A DNA stretch of 64,000 nucleotides, from NCBI RefSeq assembly GCF_023078475.1, contig NZ_CP095741.1, forward strand, positions 1,798,001-1,862,000, read 5' to 3'. The notes under the pieces are model-generated. The model had not been told where the DNA came from and searched no databases. It was given only the letters and a program-made list of their open reading frames with translations. This DNA comes from Luteibacter aegosomaticola (GTDB taxonomy: Bacteria > Pseudomonadota > Gammaproteobacteria > Xanthomonadales > Rhodanobacteraceae). Made by a program: the position numbers and the translations under genes. Positions 44,478 through 54,324 of this stretch are shown here, piece after piece (position 1 is the stretch's first letter; every line of letters starts with the position of its first letter).

Positions 44478-45397
44478 TTACCGTCGCTGGATTCAATAGC
44501 GCTATCGATCGTCTCGTTGATCTCTCGACCTTGCATCCCGGCGCCGTGAACCGGTGTACCCCTGCGGATGAACGGCCCGGTGGCAAGGGCGTGCATGTGG
44601 CGCAGACGCTTGCGGTGCTCGGTATGCCGGTGACCCTGGTGGGTCTATGTGACGACAGCCACGCGGCGGAATTCAGCGAACGCCTGCGGCTGCGCGGCGT
44701 CGACTTTCGTGCCGTGCGCTCGCCGGTTCCGTTGCGCCAGTGCCTGGCCATTCGCGAGACCAATGGCCGCATGACCGAAATCCTCGAGCGTAGTGACGAT
44801 CCGGGTGATGACACCCGCTTCGTGCTCGACCAGGTGTTGCGCCACTGGGCAGGCGAAAGCGAAGCCGTGGTCTGCACGGGCAGCCTGCCGCCAGGTTTCG
44901 ACCCTGGGTATTACGCGAAGGTCGCAGGTGATCTCGCCTTACCGTGTGCCATCGATGCGAGTGGTGATGCGCTACGCGCCGCCGCCGACGCGTCGCCCTG
45001 GCTGCTGAAGCCCAATGCAGCGGAGGCCGCGGACCTTGTTGGTGCGCCTGTCTCCACGCTCGCCGATGCGGCCGTGGTGGCCCGTGCGTTGCACGCGCGT
45101 GGCGTGCGCCACGCGGTGCTCACCCTGGGCGGCCTTGGTGCCGTGGGCGTCGATGAGCAGGGCGCCTGGCAGGCCTCGCTCAGCGTGGACGGCGTGCGCA
45201 ATACCGTGGGCTCGGGCGATTGCTTCCTCGGCGGTCTCGTCGCGGCGCTGGTGCGCGGGGAAGGCATGGCTGACGCGTTGCGCCTTGCGGTGGCCTGTGG
45301 CGCCGCGAACGCGCTGGGCGATGAAACAGGATTTGTACGGCTGGATACGGTGGATGGCCTTAGGCCACTCGTCCGTCTCGAGCCCTTGGTGAAATAG
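44474..45397 (+). CDS. Tagatose-6-phosphate kinase/1-phosphofructokinase-like
   Basis: The start at 44474 overlaps the previous stop (ATGA); a longer frame is antisense-like and was not used. The 307-residue protein belongs to the LacC/FruK/PfkB subgroup, with MITVAGFNSAIDRLVDL, RPGGKGVHVAQTLAVLG, CTGSLPPGF, LKPNAAEAADLVG and the anion-hole motif GSGDCFLGG, in which the catalytic Asp is present. It should phosphorylate a ketose phosphate to the bisphosphate, here tagatose-6-P made by AgaS, which feeds the class I aldolase. Confidence 0.88.
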   Translation: MITVAGFNSAIDRLVDLSTLHPGAVNRCTPADERPGGKGVHVAQTLAVLGMPVTLVGLCDDSHAAEFSERLRLRGVDFRAVRSPVPLRQCLAIRETNGRMTEILERSDDPGDDTRFVLDQVLRHWAGESEAVVCTGSLPPGFDPGYYAKVAGDLALPCAIDASGDALRAAADASPWLLKPNAAEAADLVGAPVSTLADAAVVARALHARGVRHAVLTLGGLGAVGVDEQGAWQASLSVDGVRNTVGSGDCFLGGLVAALVRGEGMADALRLAVACGAANALGDETGFVRLDTVDGLRPLVRLEPLVK

Positions 45398-45418
45398 CAA
45401 CAGATCGGGAGAGGGTGG

Positions 45419-47377
45419 ATGGGGAAGGCAGGGTTTCGGGTACGTGCGCTGGTAGCGGCCTGCGCGATGACACTGGCGCCACTGGCGCTGGCGGATACGT
45501 TCGGCGAAGGCGCGGTCACGCTGGCGTGGAAGGTGGCGGATGGCCGGGTCAGCGATGTCGTCGTGACCGATCACATCAATCAGCGTGAGCTGCCCATCGC
45601 GGTGCCGTTCCAGCTCATGCTGGCCGATGGCAGCGTGCTTGGCCCGGCCGAATTCCGGCTCGACGGCAAGCTCCGCACCGAGACCCTCAAGGCCGACCCG
45701 AAGGCTTCGCGCGCTGCGGAGCAGCTGCCCGGCAAGCGCCTGGTCGCGCGCTTCACCGACAAGGACCAGCGCTTTCGCGTCGACGTCAGCTGGGTCCAGC
45801 GCAAGGGCTCCGATTACCTGCGTGAAATCGTCACCATCAGCGCGCTGAAGACGGACGAGCCCGTGCGCCGCGTGGATCTGCTGCAGGCGAAGCTGCCTGA
45901 TTCCGAAGTCGTCGGCAGCGTGGACGGGTCGCCGGTTATTTCCGGGCACGACTGGCTCGGTTTCGAGAACCCGCTCTCGAAAAGCCTGGTCAGCGGCGGC
46001 ACGAAGGTGCAGCTGTGGGTCGAGCGTGAGTTGCCGTTGCGCAAGGGCACGTCGGTGACCTATTCGGCATCGATTGGCGCCACGCACGACAACCAGCTTC
46101 GCCGCGACTTCCTCACCTACATCGAACGCGAGCGCGCGCACCCGTATCGCACCTTCCTGCACTACAACTCGTGGTACGACATCGGCTACTTCACGCCGTA
46201 TACCGAGCAGCAAGCGCTTGAGCGCATCCACCACATCGGCGAGGAGCTGGCGACCAAGCGTGGCGTTACCCTCGATTCGTTCCTGTTCGATGATGGCTGG
46301 GATGACTACAGCGGCACGTGGGCCTTCAGCAAGGATTTCCCGCACGGCTTCAAGCCGCTGGCCGAGGCAGCGAAAGCCTATGGCGCCGCGCCGGGCATGT
46401 GGCTCTCCCCGTGGGGTGGCTATGGGCCGCCGTCGAAGGAGCGTGCGAAGCGCGCAGGCGAGGCGGGGTACGAGATTGTCGACAAAGGCATGGCCCTGTC
46501 CGGTCCGAAGTACTACCAGCGCTTCCATGACGTGACCATGGCGCTGGTCAAGGACAACGGCGTCAACCAGTTCAAACTCGACGGTACCGGCAATGCCAAC
46601 AAGGTCTTCCCGGGCAGCGTCTTTGATAGCGACTTCGATGCGGCGATCCACCTGATCGACGACCTGCGTGCCGCCAAACCCGATCTCTTCATCAACCTGA
46701 CCACGGGTACGCTCGCCTCGCCGTTCTGGCTGATGTATGCGGATTCGATCTGGCGCGATGGTGAGGATGATGAGCTGGTGGGCGTCGGTAGCAAGCGCGA
46801 ACGCTGGATCACCTACCGCGACCGCGAGACGTACCACAACATCGTCGAGAAGGGACCGCTCTTCCCGCTGAACTCGCTCATGCTGCACGGGATCATCTAC
46901 GCGCGCGAGAATCGCAAGCTCAACACGGATCCGGGCCATGACTTCGCCAACGAAGTGCACTCGTACTTCGGCAGTGGTACCGCGTTGCAGGAGCTCTACA
47001 TCACGCCGGAGCTGCTTTCGAACGATGACTGGGACACGTTGGCCGAGGCCGCGCGCTGGTCGCGGACGAATGCCGGCGTACTTCGTGACACCCACTGGGT
47101 GGGTGGTGACCCGGGCCGACTCGACGTTTACGGCTGGGCCTCCTGGACCCCGGCGAAAGCGATCCTGACCCTGCGTAACCCGTCGGACAAACCACAGGCT
47201 TTCGTCGTCGACCTTGACCGGCAACTCGAGCTGCCGCCTGGCGCGAAGCGCCGCTTCCAGGCACGTAGTCCGTGGAAGGCCGATGCAGGTAAGCCTGTCC
47301 AGGCCTTCGATGCGGATACGCCCACCACGATCACGTTGCAGCCGTTCCAGGTGCTGACACTCGAACTGACACCGTAA
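45419..47377 (+). CDS. Secreted glycoside hydrolase, clan GH-D-like (alpha-galactosidase/alpha-GalNAcase type)
   Basis: The 652-residue precursor has a signal peptide (LVAACAMTLAPLALADT). An N-terminal beta-sandwich (about 30-235) precedes a TIM barrel with HYNSWYDIGYF, DSFLFDDGWDDYSGTW and GMWLSPWGGYG, and a short C-terminal beta domain follows. The probable nucleophile is Asp388 in QFKLDGTGN, and Asp442 or Asp447 in YADSIWRDGED is the candidate acid/base. This matches retaining alpha-galactosidases and alpha-N-acetylgalactosaminidases of clan GH-D. Beside agaS, removal of terminal alpha-GalNAc from a glycan or glycoprotein is a sensible role. Proteins of this type are sometimes mislabelled enterotoxin. 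Confidence 0.82.
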   Translation: MGKAGFRVRALVAACAMTLAPLALADTFGEGAVTLAWKVADGRVSDVVVTDHINQRELPIAVPFQLMLADGSVLGPAEFRLDGKLRTETLKADPKASRAAEQLPGKRLVARFTDKDQRFRVDVSWVQRKGSDYLREIVTISALKTDEPVRRVDLLQAKLPDSEVVGSVDGSPVISGHDWLGFENPLSKSLVSGGTKVQLWVERELPLRKGTSVTYSASIGATHDNQLRRDFLTYIERERAHPYRTFLHYNSWYDIGYFTPYTEQQALERIHHIGEELATKRGVTLDSFLFDDGWDDYSGTWAFSKDFPHGFKPLAEAAKAYGAAPGMWLSPWGGYGPPSKERAKRAGEAGYEIVDKGMALSGPKYYQRFHDVTMALVKDNGVNQFKLDGTGNANKVFPGSVFDSDFDAAIHLIDDLRAAKPDLFINLTTGTLASPFWLMYADSIWRDGEDDELVGVGSKRERWITYRDRETYHNIVEKGPLFPLNSLMLHGIIYARENRKLNTDPGHDFANEVHSYFGSGTALQELYITPELLSNDDWDTLAEAARWSRTNAGVLRDTHWVGGDPGRLDVYGWASWTPAKAILTLRNPSDKPQAFVVDLDRQLELPPGAKRRFQARSPWKADAGKPVQAFDADTPTTITLQPFQVLTLELTP

Positions 47378-47385
47378 TCCAACCG

Positions 47386-47406
47386 TGCCCCCGTGCCGCG
47401 GGGGCA
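47386..47406 (+). terminator. Hairpin after the glycosidase gene
   Basis: TGCCCCCG-TGCCG-CGGGGGCA forms an 8-bp GC-rich stem 9 bases beyond the stop. No T tract follows, so it may only attenuate transcription into the receptor gene at 47486 or stabilise the upstream mRNA. Confidence 0.5.
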
Positions 47407-47485
47407 GCAACCTGGCTGACTCTGGCGATCGCGGGGGCTCCATCGCGAGGGACGGCTTTTGCCTGAAAAATGGGGAGAGCAGGGC

Positions 47486-50400
47486 ATGAAGCAGCGTAAG
47501 CGTGTTCTGGCCGCGGTGATCGCGGCGGGCCTGGCCAGCGGGGGAGCGCTGGCGCAATCGACCACGGGCGCCATCAGTGGCCAGGTGGCCCAAGGCACCG
47601 GCGACACGGTGCATATCGAAAGCGGTACCGGTTTCCAGCGTGACGTGCCCGTAGACGCGCGGGGCCGCTATGCGATCGCGCAGCTGCCGCTGGGCAACTA
47701 CACCGTCTCGCTGCGCAAGGCGGGCGCCACCGTGCAATCACGCGAAAACGTGGGGTTGCGCGTGGGTGTCGCGACGGACGTCTCGTTTGCCGCACCCGCC
47801 ACCGCGTCGGGCGCACAGCAGCTGGAAGGGGTTTCCGTATCGGCCAGCGCCTTGCCGCCGATCGACGTGACCAGCGTCGATTCACGTACGGTGATCACCT
47901 CGCAACAGTTGGCCAAGCTGCCGCTTGGCTTCAATGCCGAGGCGGCGGCGCGGCTGGCGCCGGGCGTCGTCGGCAATGCTGGCGGCTTCACCGGTCCTAC
48001 CGGGCAATCGCTGATCAGCTTCGGTGGCTCGGCCGCCAACGAGAACGCGTACTACATCAATGGATTCAACACGACCGATCCGCTCCAGGCGGCCGGTGGC
48101 CTGACGCTTCCCTATGGCTCGATCGATCAGCAGGAGGTCTACACGGGCGGCTATAGCGCCCAGTACGGCCGTTCGGATGGCGGCGTGCTGAACATGGTGG
48201 GCAAGCGCGGCACCAACGACTGGCACTTCGGCGGCAAGCTCAGCTGGGATCCGGCTTCGCTGCGTGCCTCGTATGACAACACGTATTACCAGAACGGCCT
48301 GCCGCCGGTGCCGGTCGCGGGCAACCTGTACACGCCGCGCAGCAAGAACAGCAACTGGAACACCGTGTACGACGCCTACGTGGGCGGCCCGCTGATCAAG
48401 GACAAGCTGTTCTTCTTCGCGTCGGGTGAATGGGCGAAGAGCGAGGGCAACCGCCTGGGAACGGTGACCTCGACCAGCCCCTATACCTCGTACGACTACA
48501 AGATGCCCAAGTGGTATGCCAAGGTCGACTGGAATATTTCCGACAGCAACATCCTGGAAGTGACCGGTGCGTCGAACACGCGCGAAACCAGCGGCGATAT
48601 CTACGGCTACGATTTCAATACGCTTAAGCGCGGTGATGTCATTGGCCACGCCGACACGATCAAGACCGGCGGCAACCTGTGGACGGCCAAGTACACCGGT
48701 TACCTTACCGACACGCTGACGCTGAGTGCGCAGTACGGCAAGATGCACACGCAGAACTTCGAAGTGCCCGTCGGTTACAACGATGCGCTTACCTACGTGA
48801 CCGGCACCGAGAACCAGAACCCCGCGATCACCGGTGGCTCGGCGCGTTCGGCAGGGCAGACCGTGTCGAGCATCTATGACCCTGACCAGGGCAACCGTTC
48901 TAACAACCTGCGGATCAGCCTGGCCTGGCAGCTGGGTGATCACACGATCACGGCCGGCATCGATAACCTGCATTCCACCGCGGAGAACCAGGGTGCGCGC
49001 ACCTCCGGGCCGGGTTATTCGTGGTCGTACGGATTCACCACCTTGCCGGGCAACAGCCCGGCGCCCAGCCTAGGTGTTGCACCGCCGAACAGCACGCTCG
49101 ACGGTGCCGGTGGCTACTACGCGATGAAGAACGTGTCGTCGGCGGTGGCGACGGTGCGCAGTACGGAGCGTGCGCAATACATCGAGGACCAGTGGCAGGC
49201 GAGCGATCGCCTGCTGCTTTCGCTGGGCCTGCGCAACGACCAGTTCACCAACTACAACAGCGACAACCAGCCCTATATCGCGCAAACCAAACCGCAGTGG
49301 GCGCCACGGCTTGGCTTCAGCTGGGATGTGGAGGGTGATGCATCGTTCAAGGTCTACGGCAACGCGGGGCGCTATTACCTTGGGTCACCGCTGGCTCCCG
49401 CACTGAGCGCCGCTGCCGGATATACCAGCACGACCCAGTACTTTACCTATTCGGGTATCGGTGCCGACGGCACGCCCTCCGGCCTGACGGCGCTATCGGG
49501 TCCGGTGTCCGCGAATAACGCGTTCGGCGTGCCGCCTGATCCGCGTACCGTTACGGCGAAGGGCCTGAAGTCCGAGTACCAGGACGAGTACATGCTCGGC
49601 TTCAGCAAGAGTATCGATAACCGTTGGGTCTACGGGGCCAAGCTTTCCCGTCGCGTGTTGCGCACGGGGATCGACGATTTCTGCGATGTCGACCGGATCA
49701 CGAATGCCGCGGCGGCGCAGGGCATTACCGCGGCCTCGGTCAATAGCTGTTACCTGATCAACCCGGGCAAATCGAACACGTTTGTGGTGCTCGATGATGC
49801 GGGCAATGCGCACGACGTGAAGCTCAGCAACAAGGAAATGGGCTTCCCGAAGATCAAGCGCAATTACTACGCCCTGGATACGTTCCTCGAGCACCCGTTC
49901 GATGGTAGCTGGTATGGCCGGATCGATTACACGTACTCACGCAGCTACGGCAACACGGAAGGGCTGACCCAGTCCAACGTGCAGTCCGATGGTCCCTCGC
50001 AGTCGGAAGACTGGGATTTTCCTGCCTTGATGGTCTATAGCAATGGCCTGCAGGGTAATAATCACAAGCACCAGCTCAAGCTCTACGGTTACTGGCAGAT
50101 CACCCCGGAGTGGATGGTGTCCGGCAATCTCTCCCTGATCTCGGGTAGCCCCTCGACCTGCCTGGGCCTGTTCGGTAACGACAACAGCGATCCGGCGGGC
50201 TACAACTCGAACTACCACTTCTGCGACGGCCGCCCGGCACCTCCGGGATCCACCGGCAACATGCCGTGGCAACGCCAGCTCGACCTTGGCCTGCACTGGA
50301 CCCCGGCCTTCGCCGAACACAAGCTCGGCCTGAACCTCGACGTCTTCAACGTCACCAACGAGCAGGCCACGCTGAGCCTCAACCCGCATTACTACCAGGA

Positions 50401-50491
50401 CGCCACGGCGACCCCGAACCCGCTCTATCGCACCCCGCTGTACCTGCAGGACCCGCGCTACGTCCGCTTCTCCATCACCTACGACTACTAA
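47486..50491 (+). CDS. Oar-like TonB-dependent receptor of the amino-sugar locus
   Basis: The ATG at 47486 follows GGGGAGAGCAGGGC; an in-frame TTG at 47459 is not needed. The 1001-residue product has a signal peptide ending at GGALAQ. After it come a carboxypeptidase-regulatory Ig domain (GAISGQVAQGTGDTVHIESG), a plug (LEGVSVSASALPPIDVTSVDSRTVITSQQL) and a large barrel that ends PRYVRFSITYDY. It is a paralogue of the receptor at 23159 with similar sequence in the plug and barrel. Its place after the glycosidase suggests import of GalNAc- or galactosamine-containing oligosaccharides across the outer membrane. Confidence 0.93.
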   Translation: MKQRKRVLAAVIAAGLASGGALAQSTTGAISGQVAQGTGDTVHIESGTGFQRDVPVDARGRYAIAQLPLGNYTVSLRKAGATVQSRENVGLRVGVATDVSFAAPATASGAQQLEGVSVSASALPPIDVTSVDSRTVITSQQLAKLPLGFNAEAAARLAPGVVGNAGGFTGPTGQSLISFGGSAANENAYYINGFNTTDPLQAAGGLTLPYGSIDQQEVYTGGYSAQYGRSDGGVLNMVGKRGTNDWHFGGKLSWDPASLRASYDNTYYQNGLPPVPVAGNLYTPRSKNSNWNTVYDAYVGGPLIKDKLFFFASGEWAKSEGNRLGTVTSTSPYTSYDYKMPKWYAKVDWNISDSNILEVTGASNTRETSGDIYGYDFNTLKRGDVIGHADTIKTGGNLWTAKYTGYLTDTLTLSAQYGKMHTQNFEVPVGYNDALTYVTGTENQNPAITGGSARSAGQTVSSIYDPDQGNRSNNLRISLAWQLGDHTITAGIDNLHSTAENQGARTSGPGYSWSYGFTTLPGNSPAPSLGVAPPNSTLDGAGGYYAMKNVSSAVATVRSTERAQYIEDQWQASDRLLLSLGLRNDQFTNYNSDNQPYIAQTKPQWAPRLGFSWDVEGDASFKVYGNAGRYYLGSPLAPALSAAAGYTSTTQYFTYSGIGADGTPSGLTALSGPVSANNAFGVPPDPRTVTAKGLKSEYQDEYMLGFSKSIDNRWVYGAKLSRRVLRTGIDDFCDVDRITNAAAAQGITAASVNSCYLINPGKSNTFVVLDDAGNAHDVKLSNKEMGFPKIKRNYYALDTFLEHPFDGSWYGRIDYTYSRSYGNTEGLTQSNVQSDGPSQSEDWDFPALMVYSNGLQGNNHKHQLKLYGYWQITPEWMVSGNLSLISGSPSTCLGLFGNDNSDPAGYNSNYHFCDGRPAPPGSTGNMPWQRQLDLGLHWTPAFAEHKLGLNLDVFNVTNEQATLSLNPHYYQDATATPNPLYRTPLYLQDPRYVRFSITYDY

Positions 50492-50494
50492 CCT

Positions 50495-50558
50495 GTAGGA
50501 GCGCGCTTGCGCGCGATGTGCTTGCCGCAAGCCCTATCGCGCGCAAGCGCGCTCCTAC
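50495..50558. repeat. REP/BIME-like inverted pair
   Basis: GTAGGAGCGCGCTTGCGCGC at 50495 (23-base unit to 50517) is matched exactly in reverse complement at 50536-50558, separated by 18 bases with a TTGCCGCAA dyad. It is almost the same element as 6499-6563. It lies 3 bases after the receptor stop and may serve as the transcript end. The rest of the 226-base gap has no clear promoter. Confidence 0.82.
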
Positions 50559-50717
50559 GAGGGCGTGGTAGACTTCGGAACTTCGCACGTCTTCCGAGAG
50601 CTTTCCGGTGCTTACGCCACCCTGAAACATCGCCGTCCCACACTCTGACGGCCGCGGCTTCTTGCCGCGGGGTTGACGCTTGCCGGCTATTTTCCGGCGC
50701 ACCTGGAACATCCCTCA

Positions 50718-52196
50718 ATGCATACCTCTCGTTGGAACCAGCAGTGGTTCTTCAACGTGCGTGGCGACGTCCTTTCGGGCCTCGTTGTCGCACTCGCGCT
50801 TATTCCCGAAGCCATCGCGTTCTCGATCATCGCGGGCGTCGATCCCAAGGTGGGCCTCTACGCGTCGTTCTCGATGGCGGTGGTGATCGCCTTCGCGGGC
50901 GGCCGTCCGGCCATGATTTCGGCGGCCACCGGTGCCATGGCGCTGCTGATGGTCGGGCTGGTCAAGGAGCACGGGCTGCAATACCTGTTCCTTACGACGA
51001 TCTGCACCGGCCTCATCCAGATGGCCATCGGCGCGTTGAAGCTGGGTTCGTTGATGCGCTTCGTCTCGCGTTCGGTCGTGACAGGTTTCGTCAACGCGCT
51101 GGCCATCCTGATCTTCCTGGCACAGCTGCCTGAGCTGATCGGCGTGCCCTGGCTGGTTTACCCGATGTGTGCCGCGGGCCTTGGCATCATTTACCTGTTC
51201 CCGTATGTCACGAAGGCCGTGCCGTCGCCGCTCGTGGCCATCGTGGTGCTGACGATCGTGGCCATCGTGTTCAAGATGGATATCCACCGTGTCGGCGATA
51301 TGGGCGCGCTGCCGGATTCGCTGCCGCACTTCCTGTGGCCTGACGTGCCTCTGAACCTGGATACGCTGAAGATCGTGCTCCCGCACGCGTTGACCATGGC
51401 CGTGGTTGGGCTGCTCGAGTCGATGATGACGCTGCAGATCGTCAACGACATGACCGACACGCGCTCGAACAAGAACCGCGAGTGCGTTGGCCAGGGCCTC
51501 GCCAATATCGCGACGGGCCTCATCGGCGGCATGGCCGGTTGCGCCATGATCGGCCAGTCCGTCATTAACGTGAAATCCGGTGGGCGCGGCCGCCTGTCCA
51601 CGCTGATCGCGGGCGTGGTGCTATTGATCCTCGTGGTGTTCGGCGCTCCCTGGGTGAGCCAGATCCCCATGGCAGCGCTGGTCGCCGTGATGATCATGGT
51701 CTCGCTCAGTACCTTCAGCTGGCGCTCGCTCGCCACGCTGCGTTCGCATCCCACCTCGTCCAGCGTGGTGATGCTGGCGACGGTGGTGGTCACGGTGTGG
51801 ACCCACGACCTTGCCCGCGGCGTGCTGACCGGCGTCGTCCTCTCGGCGGTGTTCTTCGCCACCAAGGTGGGGCGCATGCTCGATGTGGATAGTTCGCTTG
51901 CCGACGACGGGGTACGCACGTATTCGGTCAGGGGCCAGGTGTTCTTCGCCTCGTCCGACCTTTTCGTCGAGACGTTCGACGTGCGCGAGGATGGGCTTTC
52001 CGCCGTGGTCATCGACGTCGAAGATGCCCACTTCTGGGACCTGACCGCCGTGGGCGCGCTCGACAAGGTGGTACTCAAATTCCGCGAATTGGGCCTTCCC
52101 GTGGAGGTGCGTGGCCTGAACCAAGCTAGCGCCACCCTGGTTACCCGGCTGGGCACCCATGACAAGGAAGGGGCACGTCCGGCTACCGGTCACTGA
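50718..52196 (+). CDS. SulP-family anion transporter with STAS domain
   Basis: I used the ATG at 50718 (MHTSRWNQ), giving 492 residues. The membrane part (about 12-390) holds the SulP signature [25 protein letters not shown] and the [16 protein letters not shown] segment [20 protein letters not shown]. The C-terminal 100 residues form a STAS domain ([40 protein letters not shown]). Family members exchange or import sulfate, bicarbonate or C4-dicarboxylates with H+ or Na+. No carbonic anhydrase or sulfate-assimilation gene is adjacent, so the substrate is open. Confidence 0.93.
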   Translation: MHTSRWNQQWFFNVRGDVLSGLVVALALIPEAIAFSIIAGVDPKVGLYASFSMAVVIAFAGGRPAMISAATGAMALLMVGLVKEHGLQYLFLTTICTGLIQMAIGALKLGSLMRFVSRSVVTGFVNALAILIFLAQLPELIGVPWLVYPMCAAGLGIIYLFPYVTKAVPSPLVAIVVLTIVAIVFKMDIHRVGDMGALPDSLPHFLWPDVPLNLDTLKIVLPHALTMAVVGLLESMMTLQIVNDMTDTRSNKNRECVGQGLANIATGLIGGMAGCAMIGQSVINVKSGGRGRLSTLIAGVVLLILVVFGAPWVSQIPMAALVAVMIMVSLSTFSWRSLATLRSHPTSSSVVMLATVVVTVWTHDLARGVLTGVVLSAVFFATKVGRMLDVDSSLADDGVRTYSVRGQVFFASSDLFVETFDVREDGLSAVVIDVEDAHFWDLTAVGALDKVVLKFRELGLPVEVRGLNQASATLVTRLGTHDKEGARPATGH

Positions 52197-52261
52197 CACC
52201 GCAGGTTTCCGTTCCGTTTCGTTGTAGCAGAATACGGCCCAACGAACGTTCGGAGGTTTCC

Positions 52262-52927
52262 GTGAACATCATCGTGGTCGAGGACGACGAGCGGCTTGGC
52301 GCCGCCATCAAGCGTGCGCTGGAACAGCTGACCCATGCCGTGATGTGGCTGCAGACCGGCAACGAGGCGCTGGAGGCCTTGCGCCAGGAGAACGTCGATC
52401 TGGTCCTGCTGGACCTGGGCCTGCCCAACAAGGATGGCGTGCAGGTCCTGCGCGAGGCTCGCCGCGCGGGCATCCGTACGCCCATCCTGGTGATGACGGC
52501 GCGCGACAGCATCGAGTCGCGCGTGGAGGGCCTGGATGCCGGTGCGGACGACTACCTGGTTAAACCCTTCCATCTCGACGAACTGGCAGCACGCATCCGG
52601 TCGCTGGCCCGACGCGCCCAGGGGCTGGCTGATAACGTGATCGAAGCCGGCACGCTGCGCCTTGACGTGGGCCGCATGGAGCTCACCCATGAAGGCCAGC
52701 GGATCGAACTCACCCGGCGTGAGTTCGCACTGGTCCACGTCCTGATGGAGCGGGCAGGGCGCATTGTCCGTCGCGAGACGATCGAGCGCTCCGTCTACGG
52801 CAACGAATCGGATGTCGGCCCCAACGCCCTCGAAGTGCTGGTGCACGCGCTGCGTCGCAAGCTCGGGCCGGATAGCATCCGAACCGTGCGCGGCTTTGGC
52901 TACATGGTGCCGACGGATCCCGCGTGA
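52262..52927 (+). CDS. OmpR-family response regulator
   Basis: This 221-residue protein has a receiver domain with acidic pocket Glu7/Asp8/Asp9, phosphoacceptor Asp51 (VLLDLGLP), Thr79 and Lys101 (DYLVKPF). A winged-helix DNA-binding domain follows (about 125-218, ELTRREFALVHVLMERAGRIVRRETIE). The sequence is of the QseB/PmrA type. The stop overlaps the GTG of the kinase gene (GTGA), the usual coupled arrangement. A gap of 65 bases follows the SulP gene, which could be a target, but no direct evidence of this is visible. Confidence 0.93.
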   Translation: MNIIVVEDDERLGAAIKRALEQLTHAVMWLQTGNEALEALRQENVDLVLLDLGLPNKDGVQVLREARRAGIRTPILVMTARDSIESRVEGLDAGADDYLVKPFHLDELAARIRSLARRAQGLADNVIEAGTLRLDVGRMELTHEGQRIELTRREFALVHVLMERAGRIVRRETIERSVYGNESDVGPNALEVLVHALRRKLGPDSIRTVRGFGYMVPTDPA

Positions 52928-54324
52928 CCGACGATTCGCTCCAGCGCCGCCTGCGCCGCTACGTGATGTTCGCGGTGCTCGCGGTGTTGCTGCCGCTCGG
53001 GTTGCTTACGGCCGTGCGGACCATCGACGAGATGAATGACCTCTCGGATATCCGCTTGCGGCAGACTGCCGAGACCCTCGATGCATTGCTGCGCCAGACC
53101 GGCGTCGCGGCACTCCCGATCCAGGAGCGGCTGGAAGCGCTGCCCTCGGTGCCGGTGGTGGCGAACGGGCAGGGGCCCGCATCCACGTTTGAGGCGGAAG
53201 TGGGCTACCGGGTGACCGATAAGGACGGCGATACCTTGCTCGTGACGGACAACATGCGCGACCTGCCTCGCGAGCTTGCCGCGGATGGCGTGATTCGCTC
53301 GTTCGAGGTGCACCGCAGGCGCTGGCACGTGTATACCCGCATGGATCCCACCCTGGGTGTGACCATCAGCGTGGCCGAACGCCACGATTCGCGTCGCGAC
53401 ATGACCAACGCCGTGGCGGTGGAGCGGACGCTACCGATCGTCGTTGGCCTGCCGCTCCTGTTGCTTGCCCTGCGCTGGGCGGTTCGCCGCGGCCTGCGCC
53501 CGCTGGAAGTGCTTGCAGGCGTGCTTTCCCGGCGGCGTCCGGGTGAGCGAGAGCCGGTGGTGCTGGCCGATTCGCCACGTGAAGTCACGCCGCTTGTCGA
53601 CGCGCTGAATGCACAGATCGACACGATTGAATCCGCCCTGGAGCGTGAGCGGCGTTTCAGTGCCGATGTGGCGCACGAGCTGCGCACGCCTATCGCGGCC
53701 ACCATGATCAACCTCGACAGCGTGGCGGTGTTCGGTGCCGATGACGCTTCGCCCTCGGCCTTGCCCGACGCACTGGCTAGCTTGCGCCTGCTTTCGCGCC
53801 GTACCGACCAGCTACTCGTGCTGGCACACCTGGATGAGCACGCGCACCTGCCGCTAGTGCAGGTAGATCTGGCTGCCGTGGCGCGCGATGTCGTGGCCGA
53901 ATGGTCGCCGACGGTCGACTGCACGCGCTTCTCGCTCGCCGTGGGCCTGCCACCCGTACCGGTGGTCGTGATGGGCTACCCCGCGGCGCTTTCCGCCATG
54001 CTGCGCAACCTGCTGGAAAACGCGGCCCGCCACGCGCCGATGGGCGGCCGTGTGGTGCTGGCGGTGGAGGCTGGTGACGGGGAAGCCTGCATGGATGTCA
54101 TGGACGATGGCCCCGGCATCCCGCCCGAGCGTCGAGCCGCCGTATTCGCGCGGTTCCACCGCGAGGCGACGGGTCTCGGCGACGGCTTTGGCGTGGGCCT
54201 GTCGATCGTGCAGCGCGTCGCGCAACTGCACGGTGCCGCAGTGAGTCTCGAGGACGCGCCGTGGGGCCACGGCCTTCGCGTGCACGTGCGCATGCCGCTC
54301 GCACCCGCGGGGGCCGCCGCTTAG
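52924..54324 (+). CDS. Sensor histidine kinase
   Basis: This 466-residue membrane protein starts with GTG. TM1 is at about 15-35 (VMFAVLAVLLPLGLLTAV), a periplasmic sensor of about 120 residues follows, then TM2 at about 165-180 (TLPIVVGLPLLLLAL) and a HAMP-like linker. The dimerisation domain has His251 in ADVAHELRTPIAA, and the ATPase has NLLENAARHAP, DDGPGIPPE and GDGFGVGLSIVQR. It phosphorylates the coupled OmpR-type regulator. The QseC-like order is evident; the signal is unknown. The stop codon overlaps that of the convergent glycosyltransferase by four bases. Confidence 0.92.
   Translation: MTDDSLQRRLRRYVMFAVLAVLLPLGLLTAVRTIDEMNDLSDIRLRQTAETLDALLRQTGVAALPIQERLEALPSVPVVANGQGPASTFEAEVGYRVTDKDGDTLLVTDNMRDLPRELAADGVIRSFEVHRRRWHVYTRMDPTLGVTISVAERHDSRRDMTNAVAVERTLPIVVGLPLLLLALRWAVRRGLRPLEVLAGVLSRRRPGEREPVVLADSPREVTPLVDALNAQIDTIESALERERRFSADVAHELRTPIAATMINLDSVAVFGADDASPSALPDALASLRLLSRRTDQLLVLAHLDEHAHLPLVQVDLAAVARDVVAEWSPTVDCTRFSLAVGLPPVPVVVMGYPAALSAMLRNLLENAARHAPMGGRVVLAVEAGDGEACMDVMDDGPGIPPERRAAVFARFHREATGLGDGFGVGLSIVQRVAQLHGAAVSLEDAPWGHGLRVHVRMPLAPAGAAA

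Noticed and set aside
44972..47737. A 921-residue open frame on the minus strand
   Set aside because: It is antisense to the second PfkB kinase, the glycosidase and the start of the receptor, all of which have strong family motifs.
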